In this document: in pieces, positions 10,716-19,276 of the stretch | How positions within the stretch are numbered: the stretch's first letter is position 1 | Layout of the letters: every line of letters begins with the position of its first letter | Assembly: GCF_000368785.1 (NCBI RefSeq) | Contig: NZ_KB849690.1 | Coordinates: forward strand, 660,252-724,251 | From: Acinetobacter towneri DSM 14962 = CIP 107472 | Lineage (GTDB): Bacteria; Pseudomonadota; Gammaproteobacteria; Pseudomonadales; Moraxellaceae | Length of the DNA: 64,000 bases | Reading direction: 5' to 3' | Notes under the pieces: model-generated | Databases searched by the model: none | The model's input: the letters and a program-made list of their open reading frames with translations, nothing else | What the model was told of the DNA's origin: nothing | Program-made: the position numbers and the translations under genes

Positions 10716-11753
10716 TTATAAGAATGATTCAGGCTGTTTTGCAACCGTACGAGCCGTTTGTGGGCTAATCACACCGCGCGATACCAAGTTTTTCAAACTC
10801 TGGTCAAGGGTGGTCATACCGTAGTTGGCACCAGTCTGAATTGCCGAGTACATTTGAGCTACTTTGTTTTCACGAATCAGGTTACGCACTGCAGGAATAC
10901 CAATCATGATTTCATGCGCAGCTACACGACCACCACCATTTTTCTTGAGCAGGGATTGTGAAATGACGGCTTGTAAAGATTCAGACAACATGGCACGTAC
11001 CATGTCTTTTTCTTCGGCAGGGAATACGTCAATCACACGGTCAATGGTTTTTGCTGCAGAGGTGGTGTGTAGCGTACCAAATACCAAGTGACCCGTTTCA
11101 GCAGCAGTCAGTGCCAAACGAATGGTTTCTAAGTCACGCATCTCACCAACTAGAATAATGTCAGGGTCTTCACGCAGTGCCGAACGTAATGCTTCGTTAA
11201 AGCCATGCGTATCACGGTGTACTTCTCGTTGGTTAACCAAACATTTTTTAGATTGGTGTACAAATTCGATTGGGTCTTCGACGGTCAGAATATGGTCGTA
11301 GCGATTGTCATTAATAAAGTCAATCATCGCGGCAAGTGTGGTTGATTTACCTGAACCTGTTGGGCCTGTCACCAATACCAAACCACGTGGATATTCACAA
11401 ATATCTTTAAAGATTTGTCCCATGCCTAAATCTTCAAGGGTCAAAACTTTAGAAGGAATGGTACGGAATACTGCACCTGCACCACGGTTTTGGTTAAATG
11501 CGTTCACACGGAAACGAGCCACGCCTGGGACTTCAAAAGAAAAGTCCGTTTCTAGATTTTCTTCATAATCACGACGTTGTTTATCATTCATAATGTCGTA
11601 CACTAATTTGTGTACTTCTTTATGTTCTAATGCTGGTAAGTTAATTCGACGAATTTCACCATCCACACGAATCAGTGGTGGCATGCCCGCAGATAAGTGT
11701 AAATCCGAAGCGCCGTTTTTAGCGGAGAACGCCAATAATTCTGTAATATCCAT
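10716..11753 (-). CDS. pilT: Type IV pilus twitching motility ATPase PilT
   Basis: The main retraction motor of the type IV pilus, a cytoplasmic hexameric ATPase docking on PilC. It has Walker A GPTGSGKST (about 129-137), the Asp box TVEDPIEFVHQSKKC, Walker B PDIILVGEMRDLETI, the His box LTAAETGHLVFGTLHTT and the C-terminal AIRNLIRE-like motif AVRNLIRENK. I start at 11753 (MDITELLAFS, 345 aa, the usual PilT length); an in-frame ATG six codons earlier adds non-family residues. It is divergent from the yggS-type gene, as is common for pilT. Confidence 0.96.
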   Translation of the reverse strand: MDITELLAFSAKNGASDLHLSAGMPPLIRVDGEIRRINLPALEHKEVHKLVYDIMNDKQRRDYEENLETDFSFEVPGVARFRVNAFNQNRGAGAVFRTIPSKVLTLEDLGMGQIFKDICEYPRGLVLVTGPTGSGKSTTLAAMIDFINDNRYDHILTVEDPIEFVHQSKKCLVNQREVHRDTHGFNEALRSALREDPDIILVGEMRDLETIRLALTAAETGHLVFGTLHTTSAAKTIDRVIDVFPAEEKDMVRAMLSESLQAVISQSLLKKNGGGRVAAHEIMIGIPAVRNLIRENKVAQMYSAIQTGANYGMTTLDQSLKNLVSRGVISPQTARTVAKQPESFL

Positions 11754-11853
11754 GAAAGTCCCCGAGATCAATTAAATCTTAATTATTTTGATAGAATAAT
11801 ACGGCTTTCCATCAGCTTAACCAACTGTTAGTTGCTGGACAAGGTAAAAAAAG

Positions 11854-12567
11854 ATGAATGAAATGAGAAATGCATCAATGAATAATCTGCAGCTTATGCG
11901 CACTCAGGTTTTGCAACAAATTCAACAGGCATGCCAGTTGGCACAGCGCGAGCCAAATACGGTGCAATTGTTGGCAGTATCTAAGACTCATCCGAGTGAA
12001 GCCTTGCGTGAAATGTATGTGACAGGGCAGCGCGCTTTTGGCGAAAATTATTTGCAAGAAGCTTTGGATAAAATGCAGGCCCTGAGTGATTTAGAAATTG
12101 AATGGCACTTTATTGGGCATGTGCAGCGCAATAAAACCAAACATTTGGCAGAAAAATTTGCATGGGTGCATGGGGTAGATCGTTTGATTATTGCCGAGCG
12201 TTTATCTAATCAGCGCGATGCTCAGCAAGCGCCACTGAACATTTGTTTGCAAGTAAATATTGATTCACAAGATACGAAGGATGGCTGTCAGCCGAGCGAA
12301 GTTGCAGAGTTAGTCCGACAGATCAGTCAACTACCGCATTTAAAACTACGCGGTTTGATGGTGATTCCTGCACCTAATCATCCTCAAGCTTTTCAAGATG
12401 CCAAACAATTGTTTGATGCAGTTAAGACACAACATGCACAACCTGAAGATTGGGATACTTTGAGTATGGGGATGTCGGGCGATTTAAATGCCGCAATTGC
12501 AGCAGGTTCAACTATGGTACGGATTGGTACAGCATTGTTTGGCGCACGTGACTATTCCCAGGCTTAA
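11854..12567 (+). CDS. yggS: YggS-type PLP homeostasis protein (PLPBP)
   Basis: A single-domain, fold-III PLP-binding protein that buffers pyridoxal phosphate and affects amino-acid pools; it is not known to have enzymatic activity. Family features: LLAVSKTHPSEALREMY with the PLP lysine (about residue 45), FGENYLQEALDKM, WHFIGHVQRNKTKH, and the phosphate-binding tail SMGMSGDLNAAIAAGSTMVRIGTALFG. An AAGG nine bases upstream supports the ATG at 11854; a second ATG at 11878 (MNNLQL) is possible. The divergent pilT neighbour is typical. Confidence 0.94.
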   Translation: MNEMRNASMNNLQLMRTQVLQQIQQACQLAQREPNTVQLLAVSKTHPSEALREMYVTGQRAFGENYLQEALDKMQALSDLEIEWHFIGHVQRNKTKHLAEKFAWVHGVDRLIIAERLSNQRDAQQAPLNICLQVNIDSQDTKDGCQPSEVAELVRQISQLPHLKLRGLMVIPAPNHPQAFQDAKQLFDAVKTQHAQPEDWDTLSMGMSGDLNAAIAAGSTMVRIGTALFGARDYSQA

Positions 12568-12687
12568 TCTTTAAATATACCAGAAAAACGACAAAATTTA
12601 GCAAACGCTACCTTGTACGTTTTGGCTGACACGAAATGCGGAATTTTGCGGCTAGTGCTGAAGGTTGGTTTTTCTTAATATGAACTT

Positions 12688-12814
12688 ATCGGGAAACAGG
12701 GAGTTTCCTAAATAAGAAGAATAAGAAATAGAACAACACGGAAGTGCTTGGTACGACAGGAGTTATACCAAAAACTGAATCTAGAAAGCCTCGACAGGAT
12801 GTCGAGGCTTTTTT
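12688..12814 (+). ncRNA. Predicted Csr/Rsm-type small RNA sequestering CsrA (RsmA)
   Basis: No reading frame fits this stretch, but it folds into four successive hairpins each presenting GGA: GGAAAC-AGGGA-GTTTCC (12692-12708), CAACAC-GGAA-GTG(C)TTG (12734-12750), GGTA(C)GAC-AGGA-GTT(A)TACC (12750-12769) and a terminator AAAGCCTCGACA-GGA-TGTCGAGGCTTT (12785-12811) followed by T6. Three of the loops are preceded by ACA (ACAGGGA, ACAGGAGT, ACAGGATGT), close to the CsrA consensus RUACARGGAUGU. GGA in hairpin loops, including the terminator loop, is the hallmark of CsrB/RsmX/Y/Z RNAs, which titrate CsrA. A TATGAA at 12679-12684 is a possible -10 with a poor -35, as expected if an activator is needed; I see no clear GacA box. 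Ends are approximate. The function is inferred from structure, not similarity. Confidence 0.72.
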
Positions 12815-12925
12815 AGTTTTGTGCCGTAAAGCTGTCAAAATTTTGGCTTATGTAGATTATTTTTAATGACCTTTACTATTTTTAGAAAGCGCTACTTCCG
12901 ACCAGTAAATAGGTGAAGTGGACAT

Positions 12926-13201
12926 TCAAGATTTATTTTCTATCCAGATTCGAATACGGGCAATCAGTAAAAATAGCAGAAAACAGAACTGAAAGAAGCC
13001 TGTGAAAATGATGGTCCAACCGCTATTTCCAGGTGTTTTTCTTGCATCCAACTCAATGACTAAAGTGCAGACGGTGAGAATGATTTCAAAAATTAAAACC
13101 GCTTTAAAAACCCAAGGTTTAGGGAAACGTATTAACCATGTGAGAAAAATAATACTTAAACTGGGCAATACAGCAAAGAGAATAATCGTTTTTATATCCA
13201 T
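12926..13201 (-). CDS. Small hypothetical membrane protein
   Basis: A 91-residue protein with three hydrophobic segments: about residues 5-24, 33-50 and 63-84, with a short polar loop (IELDARKTPGNSG) between the second and third. I recognise no family. No strong ribosome binding site precedes the ATG. It stands alone between the GGA-hairpin RNA and sbcC, all small-protein evidence coming from its uninterrupted hydrophobic pattern and plausible codon use. Confidence 0.55.
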   Translation of the reverse strand: MDIKTIILFAVLPSLSIIFLTWLIRFPKPWVFKAVLIFEIILTVCTLVIELDARKTPGNSGWTIIFTGFFQFCFLLFLLIARIRIWIENKS

Positions 13202-13260
13202 AAAATTAAGTACTTAAAGTGTGGGTGATTTTAAAATAAATTCAATACAACTTCATGGAA

Positions 13261-13330
13261 GCCTAAAATCTGAAATCTCACAGTCATCTCAATAATTCTT
13301 CAATCGACAAATAATCTTCAGATTTTAGGC
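13261..13330. repeat. 14-bp inverted repeat with 42-base spacer downstream of sbcC
   Basis: GCCTAAAATCTGAA (13261-13274) is exactly the reverse complement of 13317-13330. The arms flank 42 bases between the small membrane-protein gene and the sbcC stop. It could fold as a long stem-loop in the sbcDC transcript or be the footprint of a small repeat; no good T-run follows on either strand. Confidence 0.6.
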
Positions 13331-13340
13331 AGTATTGGCT

Positions 13341-16300
13341 TTAACCCACCACATTGACTTCACTTGCCCCTGCACCCACTGGTTTGACTTGAATTTGCAC
13401 AGGAATTCGTTCGTGCATTTCCTGAATATGCGAAATCAGCACCACTTTACGTCCCTGACTTTGCAGATGGTCTAAGGCATTCATCACCATGTGCAAGGAA
13501 GTCGGGTCGAGAGTGCCAAAGCCTTCATCAATAAATAGCGATTCCAGTTTCATTGAGCCAGATGCCATATTGGCAATTGCTAGTGCCAAAGCTAAAGAAA
13601 CCAAAAAGGTTTCGCCACCCGATAAAGACAGAACAGGGCGAATTTCACTGTTCATATCTAAATCAATAATCGCCAACCCCAAACTGTCAGGAATACGATG
13701 CAACTGATAACGCGAACTCAGTGGCAGCAATTGCTGATTGGTGTATTCCACCAAAATATCCAAGTGATGTTCTTGAGCAATTTTCTTAAATTTCGTACCT
13801 TCTTTATGCCCAATTAAATCGTAAATACGTCCCCAGCGGTATTCTTCAGCTTTGATACTTTCAATTTGAGTTTGATAGGTAGCAAAAATCCCTTGATTGG
13901 TGCTATTCAGGCGTAGCTGTGCCTCAATCTCATTATAGTTTTGCTGTTGTTTGGCTTTGTCTGTTTGCAGTGCTGCCAGTTGCGTGGTGACCTCGTCAAA
14001 ACTCAGTTCTGGCTGTTGTTTTAAGTGCTTTTGATATTGTTCTTCTAGCGTTTGCCAAGCCGTTTTGGCACTTTCCAAACTGTTTTGCTGTTGCTGTAGC
14101 ATCTTGCGTATTTGTTGATGTTCGGCATAAGAAATTTGTAAACATTCATCAATGACGCTGGCTTGAAAGTGCGTGTGTGCCACTTGCCAGTTTGCAATGT
14201 GTTGCTGGCATTCAGTGTGTTGCTGCATGCGCTGTTGAATTTTACTGTCCAAACCATGTTTTTGTAGTTGTAAGTCTTTTAACACCTGTTCTGCTTGGTT
14301 AAGCACAGTTCGTTGTGTGCTAAGTGCAAGATTGAGTTGCTGTTGTTGCTGATCTAAAGCCTGCTGCCATTCTTGATAGGTCTGATATTCACATCCCGCA
14401 TGAGTTCTTGTAAGCTGCTTAATTTGATCACGCAGCTCACTTCCTGCAGTTTTAATCTGCTGCAGTTGTAGGGTTTTCTCTGCATGTTGCTGTTGTAAAA
14501 ATAGCAACTTTTCTTGCACTTGCTGCTGTTGTTGAGTCAGTTGTTCAATCGTTTTGCTCAGTTGAACTTGCTGCTGCTGCAAGTGATGACGTTGCTCTAA
14601 CTGTTGTAAGGCATTTTGAAAGTATTCAATCGGTTGATTGAGCCAAGCGTGTCTTTGTTCTGCATCTAAAAGCGACAAAATAGGCTGTAAACGCTGAGCG
14701 AGGTCTTGGCGTTGTTGAATAGCATATTTGAGTTGTTCTGCCTGCTGTGCAGCATTGCGCCATTGTTTCAGGGTATCGTTTGCTTGTTGAATACTCTGCT
14801 GCAAGTGTTGAGTGGATTGATGTGTTGTTGCCCAATGTTGCTGTACGTGTTCAATTTGCTTTGCAACAGGCAGCGCTGCATCCAAATCTAAAGATAAGGA
14901 TGTTGCAAGCTGTTGCACCAATGTCTGTTGTTGTTCAAGTTGCTGTTGCAGTTCAAGACTGCGTTGTTGTTGTTGATGATAAGTTGCATCGTATTGACTG
15001 CGAGCACGCTCCAATTGTTGTAGCTGTTTTTGCGCATGCTCAAATTCAGTTTTGGCCTGCTGCAATTGCTGATCCTGCAATTGGTTTAAAGCGTCACTGA
15101 GTAAATTTTCATGCTGAATAAACGGATGTTCATGGCTGCCGCAGACCATACAGGCTTCATTCGGTTTTAATTGGGCACGTAAATCCTGCACACTTTGATG
15201 CTGCAATAAACGCTGCTGTTCAAAGATCTGCTGTAATTGTTGCAAGGCTTGTTCAGTAATTTGCACTTGCTGCTGTTGGGTTTGAATTTGAGTCTGTGTC
15301 TGCTGTTGCAGACTTAAAGTTTCTTGCTGACGCTGTTGTAACTGCTCAAATAGGGTGGTCTGTTGTTGCCATTGTTCAAGTGCCTGTTGCAAGCGCTCTA
15401 AAACATGCACACTCTTTAAAGCATGTTGTAATTGCTGTTGCTCTGCCGTGAGTTGCTGCTCAAGTTGTTCAGGATGTTGATATTGTTTTTCCCAAACCAA
15501 CAGTTGTTGCTGTGTATGTTGTTGTTGCTCAATTAAAGTATCTAATGCAGATTGGAACAGCGTAGGGTTTTGCTGACGTAGCTGCTGTTCAAGCTGCAAA
15601 TAATCTTGCAGACGTTGCAACGTAAGGGCTAAATTATCATCAAAATTTGCCCATGCCGCAGTCTGTTTGAATTGCTGTTGTAAATGTTGCTGTTGTTGTT
15701 GCTCGGTTGCAAGTTGAGTCGTCAGTTGCTTCAAATTATTTTGCACAGGCTGAATTTGCTGCTCTGCAAATAATTTTTGTGCAGCATCCAAAGCGGTATA
15801 TTGTTGAAGTTTGCTAGAAATTTCATGTTGTAACTGTGCCGCAATTTCAAGTTGTGGTTTCAATTGTTCAACATGCTGCTGCCATGCCTGAAGGTCTTTT
15901 TCCGCTTGCTGTTGCTGACTAATCGCTTGCTGTTGTGCGTATTCCGCTTGTTGCAAGTTTGGTTCAAATTTCAAAAGCTGCTGATTCAGATTTTTTAGCT
16001 CGGTATCTGCTTGCTGACGCAAGACAAATTGCTCGCGGATGGTTTGAAATTCATCTAAATGTTTGAGCAATTGTTTTTGAGAGGCGAGTTTAAGATCGGC
16101 ATCGACTTGAACATCATATATTTCTTTTTTAGCTTGGGTGCTGGCATAGAGTTCATGGCAATCTTTGTGCCATTTCACATCATTTTCATACAGTTTTTCG
16201 GTTTGGGTCAGCAAAGCTAATTGTTGACTTAGGTCATGTTGTTGGGTTTCTAAGTCTTTTAGTGTTTCCTCGCTGAGGAGCACCACATGCCCCATGACAT

Positions 16301-16952
16301 TTTCAAGATCTGTTCGCTTTTGTTTAATTTCACTAAATTTAACGGCTGCACGTTTACTGACTTCGGTAAAAATTTGCGAATTGGTTAAATATTCAAGTAA
16401 ATCTGCCCGTTCATGGTCTTTGGCTTTTAAAAATGCCCCAACTTCCGATTGTGCCAATAATACTGCGCGTGTGAATTGCTCAAAACTAAGACCAATCAGT
16501 TGTTCTACAATCGGCGTAGCTTCAGAAATTTTTTGATTTAAAACCCGTTGCTCATCTAGGCAGGTAATGGCACGTTCAACTTTTAAGTTTCCATCCACTT
16601 TGTTATGTGCACGGCGAATTTGCCAACGTGCCGAATAGCGTTTTTGATCAAGCGCGATAAATTCAAGTTCTGCAAAGCCAGAAGTCGTACCACGACGTAA
16701 AATATGTTTAGAGTCTTTTAAGGAAATTTCTTTGCCTGCGGTATCGGTCAGACTGCCTGTAGCACCTCTCAAACGTGGAATTTCGTCATAAAGTGCCAAA
16801 CACATGGCATCCAGCAAAGTCGATTTGCCTGCACCAGTTTTGCCCGTAATTGCAATTAAACCTGCCTGTGCCAGTGGCTCATCTTCAAAATTGATGACAT
16901 GCGTGCCTGCCAAAGATGCCAAATTATTTAAACTTAAACGTAAAATTTTCAT
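13341..16952 (-). CDS. sbcC: Exonuclease SbcCD subunit C (SMC-like ATPase)
   Basis: The 1203-residue large subunit of the SbcCD (Mre11-Rad50-like) nuclease that opens hairpins and processes double-strand breaks. The N-terminus has the Rad50-type Walker A GKTGAGKSTLLDAM (about 36-49). A very long coiled coil follows, with the zinc hook ACMVCGSHEHPF near residue 600. The C-terminus has the ABC signature LSGGETFLVSLALALA and Walker B LFIDEGFGTLD. The coiled coil is strikingly glutamine-rich, with runs of four to six Gln (for example about 14500-15900), leaving CTG/TTG-rich DNA. It lies nine bases after sbcD in one operon. Confidence 0.95.
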   Translation of the reverse strand: MKILRLSLNNLASLAGTHVINFEDEPLAQAGLIAITGKTGAGKSTLLDAMCLALYDEIPRLRGATGSLTDTAGKEISLKDSKHILRRGTTSGFAELEFIALDQKRYSARWQIRRAHNKVDGNLKVERAITCLDEQRVLNQKISEATPIVEQLIGLSFEQFTRAVLLAQSEVGAFLKAKDHERADLLEYLTNSQIFTEVSKRAAVKFSEIKQKRTDLENVMGHVVLLSEETLKDLETQQHDLSQQLALLTQTEKLYENDVKWHKDCHELYASTQAKKEIYDVQVDADLKLASQKQLLKHLDEFQTIREQFVLRQQADTELKNLNQQLLKFEPNLQQAEYAQQQAISQQQQAEKDLQAWQQHVEQLKPQLEIAAQLQHEISSKLQQYTALDAAQKLFAEQQIQPVQNNLKQLTTQLATEQQQQQHLQQQFKQTAAWANFDDNLALTLQRLQDYLQLEQQLRQQNPTLFQSALDTLIEQQQHTQQQLLVWEKQYQHPEQLEQQLTAEQQQLQHALKSVHVLERLQQALEQWQQQTTLFEQLQQRQQETLSLQQQTQTQIQTQQQQVQITEQALQQLQQIFEQQRLLQHQSVQDLRAQLKPNEACMVCGSHEHPFIQHENLLSDALNQLQDQQLQQAKTEFEHAQKQLQQLERARSQYDATYHQQQQRSLELQQQLEQQQTLVQQLATSLSLDLDAALPVAKQIEHVQQHWATTHQSTQHLQQSIQQANDTLKQWRNAAQQAEQLKYAIQQRQDLAQRLQPILSLLDAEQRHAWLNQPIEYFQNALQQLEQRHHLQQQQVQLSKTIEQLTQQQQQVQEKLLFLQQQHAEKTLQLQQIKTAGSELRDQIKQLTRTHAGCEYQTYQEWQQALDQQQQQLNLALSTQRTVLNQAEQVLKDLQLQKHGLDSKIQQRMQQHTECQQHIANWQVAHTHFQASVIDECLQISYAEHQQIRKMLQQQQNSLESAKTAWQTLEEQYQKHLKQQPELSFDEVTTQLAALQTDKAKQQQNYNEIEAQLRLNSTNQGIFATYQTQIESIKAEEYRWGRIYDLIGHKEGTKFKKIAQEHHLDILVEYTNQQLLPLSSRYQLHRIPDSLGLAIIDLDMNSEIRPVLSLSGGETFLVSLALALAIANMASGSMKLESLFIDEGFGTLDPTSLHMVMNALDHLQSQGRKVVLISHIQEMHERIPVQIQVKPVGAGASEVNVVG

Positions 16953-16961
16953 GGCAAATCC

Positions 16962-18212
16962 TTAAGCTTTATTCTGATCAAGTTCTTGTTGGGCTTCGGT
17001 CAAAAGCTGTAAAAAATCTTGGCTCACTTCTGGGTCAGGTTGATAGCCCATTTTTTCCCATAAATCTAAAAATAATTTTTCAGGCGTAGGCGGCTCTAAA
17101 TCAATTTTTGATTGTTGCACGTTCGAGTTTTCACAGTTTTGAAAGCGTCGTGCAATGCGCAGTAAACGATAGCGGTTGGCAGGCAGTGCTTGTTCAATTT
17201 GTTGGCGTAAATCAATGGGTGGCGGGGCATCGCTGATATATTCAATTTCTAAAAAATGCCGTGCGCAAACTTCTGCAATTTCATCTTTTGGCAATTTATT
17301 CAGTTCGGTGATTAATTCAGAAAGTTCACAGCGAATCCGAAGCAGCTCTACCGTACGTGGAATAAGCAAGCTTTCATATTGGAAACGCTGTGCATCTGCC
17401 TGTAATGGATCAATCCTAACTTCAAGGACTTGGTGTTTATAATTCAGCTCGCTAAATGATAAAGGGATGGGTGAGCCGCTATAGCGAATGTGTGGCTGTC
17501 CGACCTGTTGCGGTTTGTGTAAGTGTCCGAGTGCGACATAGTCAATCACCTCATCAAACAGCGCAGTCGATAAGGCTTCTTCATTCCCCACTACAATTGG
17601 GCGTTCTGAGTCGGAAGTTTCGCCACCTTGCATGTGTGCATGTGACATTAAAATCAGGGCTTGATCGGGTTGTTTACGGGCTTTGGCTTCTGCAATCAGT
17701 TGTTGATGTAAGTAAGCAACCGCAGATTGATTGTCACTGCTATGTTCATTTAAACCTGTAATTTCTGCACTGCGTAAATAGGGCAGGGTCAGACACCATG
17801 CCACAATATTTTGCGCAGCGTCATAAATAGGCACTAGGAGTTTATCTAAATCTAATTTTTGCTCGGCTGTTTTACCAATCACGCCCACAGCTTTGGCGTT
17901 GAAGCGGTCTAAAAAGGGTTCAACTTGCTCAATGCGATACCCAGAGTCATGATTGCCTGCAATCATTAAGGTTTGCATGTGTGGAGCAAGCACATGCGCA
18001 TCGGTAAGGAATTGATAGAGTTGTTTCTGAGCGCTCGAAGCAGGATTGACCACATCAAAAATATCGCCTGCTATGAGCAGGGCATTCGGCTGTTTGCTTT
18101 TAATTTGAGTTAAGAGCCAATTTAAAAATTCAGTATGTTCATATTCACGTTCATGGTGATGGAAAAATTGCCCCAAATGCCAATCAGACGTATGTAAAAA
18201 ATGAACAGCCAT
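16962..18212 (-). CDS. sbcD: Exonuclease SbcCD subunit D (Mre11-like nuclease)
   Basis: The metallophosphoesterase subunit of SbcCD. It carries the nuclease motifs HTSDWHLGQFFHH (about 7-19), LIAGDIFDVVNPAS (about 46-59), MIAGNHDSGYR (about 83-93), LMSHAHMQGGE and VALGHLHKPQQVG. At 416 residues it is full length. It is the first gene of the leftward sbcDC operon; 480 bases separate it from the next gene upstream. Confidence 0.95.
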   Translation of the reverse strand: MAVHFLHTSDWHLGQFFHHHEREYEHTEFLNWLLTQIKSKQPNALLIAGDIFDVVNPASSAQKQLYQFLTDAHVLAPHMQTLMIAGNHDSGYRIEQVEPFLDRFNAKAVGVIGKTAEQKLDLDKLLVPIYDAAQNIVAWCLTLPYLRSAEITGLNEHSSDNQSAVAYLHQQLIAEAKARKQPDQALILMSHAHMQGGETSDSERPIVVGNEEALSTALFDEVIDYVALGHLHKPQQVGQPHIRYSGSPIPLSFSELNYKHQVLEVRIDPLQADAQRFQYESLLIPRTVELLRIRCELSELITELNKLPKDEIAEVCARHFLEIEYISDAPPPIDLRQQIEQALPANRYRLLRIARRFQNCENSNVQQSKIDLEPPTPEKLFLDLWEKMGYQPDPEVSQDFLQLLTEAQQELDQNKA

Positions 18213-18693
18213 GCGTGTTCCAATCTTGATGTTGAATTATGGGATAACTTAACATAACTGAGCGCAACACTGCGGCAAAAAACCAGTTTTCTGCTTTTAA
18301 AGCGACAATTTAGGTCGCAGAGATTTTAAAGAGAAGGGAAAGTAAAATCTGTCGTGATCTGTATAGAAAAATATAGAGAGTTAAAATACTGATGTTAGAA
18401 AGGCTAAAAAAAGACCTTAAAAAATAAAGACCGACGATTCGAGTGATGATGAAATCGTCGGTCAAAGAAAAACTTGCGATACAGTAAAGCTTTGGCTGCT
18501 GTTCAAAGCATGACTGTATGCGATTTATTGCTTTAGTCAGGTCACCGAAAATATTGTGGATGCCATACACATTAACGGTTGTTGTGACCTTGTAGCCTAT
18601 ATAACGTCAGGCTTTTGTATTCGGTTGACAATTTCATGAAAAAAAAATCAATTTTTTTTATACTAGGCTGAATCTTTTGTCTGAGTCATCTTT
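18213..18693. other. 480-base gap with one strong inverted repeat
   Basis: The only clear structure is an 11-bp perfect inverted repeat, GACCGACGATT (18429-18439) and AATCGTCGGTC (18453-18463). Read on the minus strand it is followed by TCTTTATTTTTT, so it could terminate a leftward transcript starting near 18600, perhaps a small RNA. An 86-codon minus-strand frame spans it but looks non-coding. The plus strand upstream of 18694 holds A- and T-tracts. Confidence 0.4.
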
Positions 18694-19140
18694 ATGGTAT
18701 CGCTAAGCCGTTATTTTATCTGGTTTTTCTTGTATTGCTTTGTGATGACCTGTATTTGTGGCGTATTGGCTGCATTATTACCTGCGGGTGTAGGCGGGAT
18801 TTTAACTGCGGTGCCTTATTTGGTTGCCATGATTTTAGTGCTGTATAAGTTTTTAAAACAACAACGCCGTGCGCCGAATGACAAGGAACGCAAGACATTT
18901 ACTTTAGGATTTAGCCTGATTTTTTGGGGCTATAACTTGGCGTTTTTATTATTAGGTTTGGCGATATTTTCTCGCCAAAACCCAAGCATTTGGCAAGATT
19001 TTTTACAGTATTTGCAACAGCCGCAATTTATGAGTGTGGTGGTGATCATGTTCTTGTTGATCGCAATTCCATTGTATCTGCTGACCTATTGGTTTTATGG
19101 TAAACAGGCACAGCGTATGGCAGTTAAAATGTTTGGCTGA
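18694..19140 (+). CDS. ABZJ_00895 family membrane protein
   Basis: A 148-residue inner-membrane protein with four hydrophobic segments (about 8-28, 31-50, 72-93 and 113-135), separated by a basic loop KFLKQQRRAPNDKERKTF. The pattern matches a small family known mainly from Acinetobacter (ABZJ_00895 family) with no assigned function. It is monocistronic. Confidence 0.78.
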   Translation: MVSLSRYFIWFFLYCFVMTCICGVLAALLPAGVGGILTAVPYLVAMILVLYKFLKQQRRAPNDKERKTFTLGFSLIFWGYNLAFLLLGLAIFSRQNPSIWQDFLQYLQQPQFMSVVVIMFLLIAIPLYLLTYWFYGKQAQRMAVKMFG

Positions 19141-19276
19141 TAAAAGAAGTTGTTAATATCTGATTTTCTTCAAATATACATGATCAGTTATGTGATGATG
19201 ATTTGCTTAGACTTGAACATTCAGTCTAAATCACGTATAGCTAAAACTATATTTTTCATCATGCTGAGATTGGAAG

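Noticed and set aside
14747..15100. A 117-codon plus-strand frame inside sbcC
   Set aside because: It is a by-product of the biased codons of sbcC on the opposite strand.
14500..15900. Dense CTG/TTG repeats resembling a CRISPR or tandem repeat array
   Set aside because: The repeats encode Gln-rich coiled coil of SbcC in frame; there are no regular spacers or conserved repeat units. No CRISPR array is present in the window.
18310..18570. An 86-codon minus-strand frame
   Set aside because: It runs straight through a strong hairpin with T-run, has no ribosome binding site and an unconvincing composition.
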